Assembly: GCA_016764835.1 (NCBI GenBank)
Contig: JAESRD010000358.1
Coordinates: 1-7,735, forward strand
Reading direction: 5' to 3'
From: Paracoccaceae bacterium
GTDB taxonomy: Bacteria > Pseudomonadota > Alphaproteobacteria > Rhodobacterales > Rhodobacteraceae
DNA length: 7,735 nt
Shown: one piece after another, positions 4,857 to 7,735 of the stretch
Layout: every line of letters starts with the position of its first letter
Numbering within the stretch: the stretch's first letter is position 1
Translations under genes and position numbers: made by a program
Notes under the pieces: generated by a model
What the model was told of the DNA's origin: nothing
Database searches by the model: none
Seen by the model: the letters and a program-made list of their open reading frames with translations, nothing else

Positions 4857-5792
4857 ATGTGGGCCGTATTTCTCCAAACTTTACCGTTTTTTGCAGTCAT
4901 TGGCCTCGGCTATGGCGCGGCAAAGGTTGGCTTCTTCCCGCCAATAGCCACCGCCTATCTGACCCGGTTCGTGTTCTACTTCGCCCTGTCGGCAATGTTG
5001 CTCAACTTCTCGGTCGGGCTGCGGCTGGGCGACATTTTCTCATGGGGGTTTCTGGCCGCCTACCTGCTCGGCACCAGCGTGGTTTATCTGATCGTCACCG
5101 CCATCGCCTTTGCCCGTGGCCACTCCATTGCCGAAACAGCCTTTGAGGCCCAATGCGGCGTCATCGGCAATGTCGGCTTCCTCGGCATTCCCATGCTAAC
5201 GCTGCTGCTGGGCGAGGCGGCAATTGGCCCGATCATGTTCGTGCTGGCGATAGATCTTATTGTCTTTGGCTCGATCGTGGTGATCCTTGTCACCGGCAGC
5301 CGCGACGGCAAAATGAGCCTCGGCGCGCTGCGCAGCATCGGCTTTGGCCTGATCACCAACCCAATGATTGTCTCAATCACCGTCGGCCTGCTTTACTCGG
5401 TCAGCGGCCTGCCTTTGCCCACACCTGCGGCCTCGTTTCTGACCATGCTTGGCGCTGCCGCCACCCCCGGCGCGCTGTTTGCCATTGGCGCCAGCTTGGC
5501 CGGAAAATCCGCCGAGCGCATGGCCGTTGCCGGCTGGCTGTCACTGACCAAACTGGCACTGCACCCGGCCGCCGTGGCCATTGCCGCGCTTTGGATCTTC
5601 GATGTCGAGCCCTATGCGGCCGGGGTGATGATCACCTGTGCCGCGCTGCCCGTGGCTGGCAATGTCTACATTTTAGCGCAGCATTACGGCGTGGCCCCAA
5701 CGCGGGTTTCGGCCTCGATATTGCTGTCAACAATCGCCGGGATCATCACCATCCCGGCAGTGATTGCACAAGTCACAGGTATTATGCCCTGA
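4857..5792 (+). CDS. AEC (auxin efflux carrier) family transporter
   Basis: A 311-residue, highly hydrophobic protein with about ten predicted membrane helices arranged as two five-helix halves. Family features include FFAVIGLGYGAAKVGFF near the N-terminus, the CGVIGNVGFLGIPML motif (about 99-113) in the first half, and ATPGALFAIGASL (about 202-214) and CAALPVAGNVYILAQHYG (about 263-280) in the second. Family knowledge: bacterial AEC members carry small organic anions such as malate or malonate, or amino-acid derivatives; the substrate here is not predictable. The ATG at 4857 fits the first helix but has no clear Shine-Dalgarno, so coupling to the upstream gene or a leader-independent start may apply. 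fghA begins 20 bases after the stop, so co-transcription is likely. Confidence 0.88.
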   Translation: MWAVFLQTLPFFAVIGLGYGAAKVGFFPPIATAYLTRFVFYFALSAMLLNFSVGLRLGDIFSWGFLAAYLLGTSVVYLIVTAIAFARGHSIAETAFEAQCGVIGNVGFLGIPMLTLLLGEAAIGPIMFVLAIDLIVFGSIVVILVTGSRDGKMSLGALRSIGFGLITNPMIVSITVGLLYSVSGLPLPTPAASFLTMLGAAATPGALFAIGASLAGKSAERMAVAGWLSLTKLALHPAAVAIAALWIFDVEPYAAGVMITCAALPVAGNVYILAQHYGVAPTRVSASILLSTIAGIITIPAVIAQVTGIMP

Positions 5793-5811
5793 GCGGGCTT
5801 GGGAGAATGAG

Positions 5812-6642
5812 ATGGAAACTCTAAGCGAAAAGCGCGCCTTTGGTGGCATTCAAGGCGAATATCGCCATGCATCAGCCGCAACCGGCGGCGATATGACTTT
5901 TGGTCTGTTCATGCCCACCGCCGCCAAGGCTGGCAAAGTACCGCTCTTGTGGTTCTTGGGCGGGCTGACCTGCACACATGAAAACGCCATGGTCAAAGCG
6001 GGCGCACAGCAATGGGCCGAGGAATGCGGCCTGGCACTCGCCTTCCCCGACACATCGCCCCGCGGCGCAGATGTCGCCAATGATGACGCATTCGACCTTG
6101 GCCAAGGCGCCGGCTTCTACGTCAACGCCACCCAAGCACCGTGGGCACCACACTTCTCGATGTGGGACTATGTCGGCCATGAACTGCCGGCGCTTATCGG
6201 CCAAGAGTTCGGCATCGACATGGACCGCCAAGCCATAACCGGCCACTCAATGGGCGGCCACGGCGCGCTGACCCTCGCCATGGGGCTAAAGGGCCGGTTC
6301 CGCTCGGTCTCTGCGTTTTCGCCCATTTGCCAGCCGACCCAGAGCGACTGGGGTTGCAAACAATTCACCGCCTATCTGGGCGATGACCGCGCCACATGGC
6401 TGGCCCATGACGCCACCCACCTGATGCAAGCGCAGGGCTTTGACGGCCCCATGCTGGTTGACACGGGCGCGCAAGACGAATGGTCCGCACTGCTCAACAC
6501 CCAAAGCTTGGCCGATGCCTTTACCGCCCGTGGCCAACAAGGCGCGTTTCGGCTGCAAGAAGGCTATGATCACTCCTATTTCTTCGTCTCAACCTTCCTC
6601 GCCGAACATGTGCGGTTCCATGCAGCGGCACTCAAAGCGTGA
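5812..6642 (+). CDS. fghA: S-formylglutathione hydrolase
   Basis: A 276-residue esterase of the alpha/beta-hydrolase fold (esterase D group), matching the usual family length of about 277-280. The LGGLTCTHEN segment (49-58) forms the oxyanion region. The nucleophile elbow is GHSMGG with Ser146. Asp222 (GAQDEW) and His254 (YDHSYFF) complete the triad. PDTSPRG (79-85) and GFYVNATQAPW (101-111) are family hallmarks. It hydrolyses S-formylglutathione to formate and glutathione in the cytosol, the step after the adhC product. The start is ATG 5812 with GGGAGA (5801-5806); the frame is open to 5764 inside the transporter gene, but that extension does not look like protein of this family. The stop codon overlaps the start of the DUF188 gene by 4 bases. 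Confidence 0.95.
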   Translation: METLSEKRAFGGIQGEYRHASAATGGDMTFGLFMPTAAKAGKVPLLWFLGGLTCTHENAMVKAGAQQWAEECGLALAFPDTSPRGADVANDDAFDLGQGAGFYVNATQAPWAPHFSMWDYVGHELPALIGQEFGIDMDRQAITGHSMGGHGALTLAMGLKGRFRSVSAFSPICQPTQSDWGCKQFTAYLGDDRATWLAHDATHLMQAQGFDGPMLVDTGAQDEWSALLNTQSLADAFTARGQQGAFRLQEGYDHSYFFVSTFLAEHVRFHAAALKA

Positions 6643-7109
6643 TCTTTGTTGACGCCGATGCCTGCCCGGTGCGGGCCGAGGCCGAACGCGTGGCCCTGCG
6701 CCACAAAGTAAAGATGGCCGTGGTGTCAAACGGCGGAATCCGGCCGTCGCAGCACCCGCTGATCGAGAACGTCATTGTCGATGCGGGCCCGGACATTGCC
6801 GATATCTGGATCGCCGACCGCGCCGGGCCGGGCGATGTGGTCGTGACCAATGACATACCGCTCGCGGCGCGGGTTATAGAGGGCGGCGCCACGGTGATTA
6901 AACCCAATGGCGAACCGCTGACCAGCCGCAACATTGGCGCGGTTTTGGCCACGCGTGACCTGATGACAGATATGCGCGCCGCTGATCCATTTCGTATGGG
7001 CGGGGGCAAAGCGTTTTCCAAGGCTGACAGGTCGCGGTTCTTAGACGCATTAGAGCGGGCATTGCGGGCAGCGGCCTTAGTGCAAAAGCAGACAAACAGG
7101 AGCGCGTGA
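6639..7109 (+). CDS. YaiI/YqxD family protein (DUF188, PIN-like)
   Basis: A 156-residue cytosolic protein. It begins with the family signature FVDADACPVRAEA (Asp5, Asp7, Cys9). It continues with VSNGG, DAGPDIADIWI, GDVVVTNDIPLAARV and NGEPLTSRNIG, and closes with FRMGGGKAF...DRSRFLDALERAL, covering the full length of the family. Family knowledge: widespread and conserved, with a PIN-like fold and conserved acidic residues that suggest a metal-dependent nuclease, but no established cellular role. The start is GTG 6639, inside GTGA shared with the fghA stop, so translation is probably coupled; no other start preserves the FVDADACP strand. The stop (7107-7109) shares one base with the ATG of the HAD gene. 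Confidence 0.9.
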   Translation: MIFVDADACPVRAEAERVALRHKVKMAVVSNGGIRPSQHPLIENVIVDAGPDIADIWIADRAGPGDVVVTNDIPLAARVIEGGATVIKPNGEPLTSRNIGAVLATRDLMTDMRAADPFRMGGGKAFSKADRSRFLDALERALRAAALVQKQTNRSA

Positions 7110-7732
7110 TGGTAAAAGTTAAAGCGGTAATTTTCGACATCGGCAATGTACTGATCGAATGGCAACCCGAGCGGTTTTATGACCGGGTGATCGGCAAAGA
7201 CCGCCGCCGCGACCTGTTCGCATCGGTTGATCTGCACCTGATGAATGATCGTGTTGACCGCGGCCAAGACTTTCGCACCTGCGTAATGGCTATGGCCGAT
7301 GCCGCGCCTGACTGGGCCGATGAAATCCGCATGTGGCACGACCGCTGGATCGAGATGGCAGCCCCGGTGATCGACCATTCGGTGCGTCTGCTGCGGGCCT
7401 TGCGCCGGGCTGATGTGCCGGTGCTGGCCCTGTCCAACTTCGGCATTCAAACCTTTGCCATTGCCGAAAGCCAATATCCGTTTCTCGAAGAGTTCGATCA
7501 GCGCTATATTTCTGGCCATATGGGCGAAGTGAAACCCGAAGTGCGTATTTACGAGATGCTTGAAGAGCAATGCGGTTTCGCGCCGCAAAGCCTGCTCTTC
7601 GCCGATGATCGGGCCGATAATATTTCCGCCGCCACTGCGCGCGGCTGGCAAACGCATCTGTTCACCTCACCTGAAGGTTGGGCCAACCGGCTGGTGGCCG
7701 AAGGGCTACTCAGCGCCGGCGACGCCGCATGA
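7109..7732 (+). CDS. HAD-IA family hydrolase (YihX-like phosphatase)
   Basis: A 207-residue haloacid dehalogenase superfamily protein with all four motifs. Motif I is FDIGNVL (nucleophile Asp10), motif II LALSN, motif III the Lys in GEVKPEVRIYEML, and motif IV LLFADDRADN. A helical cap insert follows motif I, as in subfamily IA. Motif I is D-x-G, not the D-x-D of most HAD phosphatases; Gly at this place is normal in YihX-like members, which act on small phosphorylated sugars or remain uncharacterised. The start is ATG 7109 with AGGAG (7098-7102); GTG 7106 is a possible alternative. It overlaps the DUF188 stop by one base (TGATG), implying coupled translation as the last visible gene of the cluster. 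The substrate cannot be inferred. Confidence 0.88.
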   Translation: MVKVKAVIFDIGNVLIEWQPERFYDRVIGKDRRRDLFASVDLHLMNDRVDRGQDFRTCVMAMADAAPDWADEIRMWHDRWIEMAAPVIDHSVRLLRALRRADVPVLALSNFGIQTFAIAESQYPFLEEFDQRYISGHMGEVKPEVRIYEMLEEQCGFAPQSLLFADDRADNISAATARGWQTHLFTSPEGWANRLVAEGLLSAGDAA

Positions 7733-7735
7733 ACC

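Noticed and set aside
4372..4947. 191-codon plus-strand frame across the DUF1772 gene and the AEC start
   Set aside because: Its product is rich in Arg, His and Pro, as expected for an out-of-frame reading, and it overlaps two genes with clear family signatures.
6632..7657. 341-codon open frame on the minus strand
   Set aside because: It lies opposite the well-supported DUF188 and HAD genes, shows no recognisable domain, and is the kind of antisense open frame expected in GC-rich coding DNA.
1..7735. Mobile element, CRISPR array, prophage or tRNA-associated integration
   Set aside because: No transposase or integrase reading frame, no long direct or terminal repeats, no regularly spaced repeats and no cloverleaf sequence were seen. 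Base composition is fairly even, apart from short AT-rich intergenic stretches.

Overview
The window reads as ordinary chromosomal DNA of a GC-rich alphaproteobacterium, most likely Rhodobacteraceae or the marine Roseobacter group. The reasons are the GC-rich third positions, the glutathione-dependent formaldehyde pathway genes (adhC tail and fghA), the MbfA-type membrane ferritin behind a site matching the alphaproteobacterial Irr (ICE) box, and terminator hairpins without a strong T-run. No transposase, phage gene, CRISPR array, tRNA or rRNA was seen. These identifications come from reading the sequence and from memory of the families, not from a database search.

Layout. Bases 1-66 are the last codons of a class III alcohol dehydrogenase (S-(hydroxymethyl)glutathione dehydrogenase), followed by a GC-rich terminator-like hairpin. 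Bases 199-921 encode a NYN-domain protein with a C-terminal OST-HTH/LOTUS domain, preceded by a 10-bp inverted repeat. Bases 973-1698 encode an SDR oxidoreductase whose Shine-Dalgarno lies in a predicted hairpin. It meets a minus-strand TetR regulator (1695-2318) tail to tail with a 4-nt overlap. From a divergent intergenic region with a perfect 17-bp Irr-box-like palindrome runs mbfA (2461-3438). Eight bases later comes a nitroreductase-fold flavoprotein (3447-4139) that carries the complete substrate-lid triad of iodotyrosine deiodinase. After a 158-bp AT-richer gap, a second plus-strand cluster runs to the window end: DUF1772 membrane protein, AEC-family transporter, fghA (S-formylglutathione hydrolase), a YaiI/YqxD (DUF188) protein and a HAD-IA hydrolase. 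The last three overlap or nearly touch.

How they may work together. adhC and fghA are consecutive steps in glutathione-linked formaldehyde oxidation but lie about 5.7 kb apart here, with the NYN, SDR, TetR, mbfA and deiodinase-like genes between them. The most interesting unit is the apparent Irr-box / mbfA / IYD-like operon. It would place a flavin reductive dehalogenase-fold enzyme under the same iron control as a membrane ferritin/iron exporter. Whether that enzyme dehalogenates halotyrosines, or supplies electrons for iron handling, cannot be decided from sequence alone.
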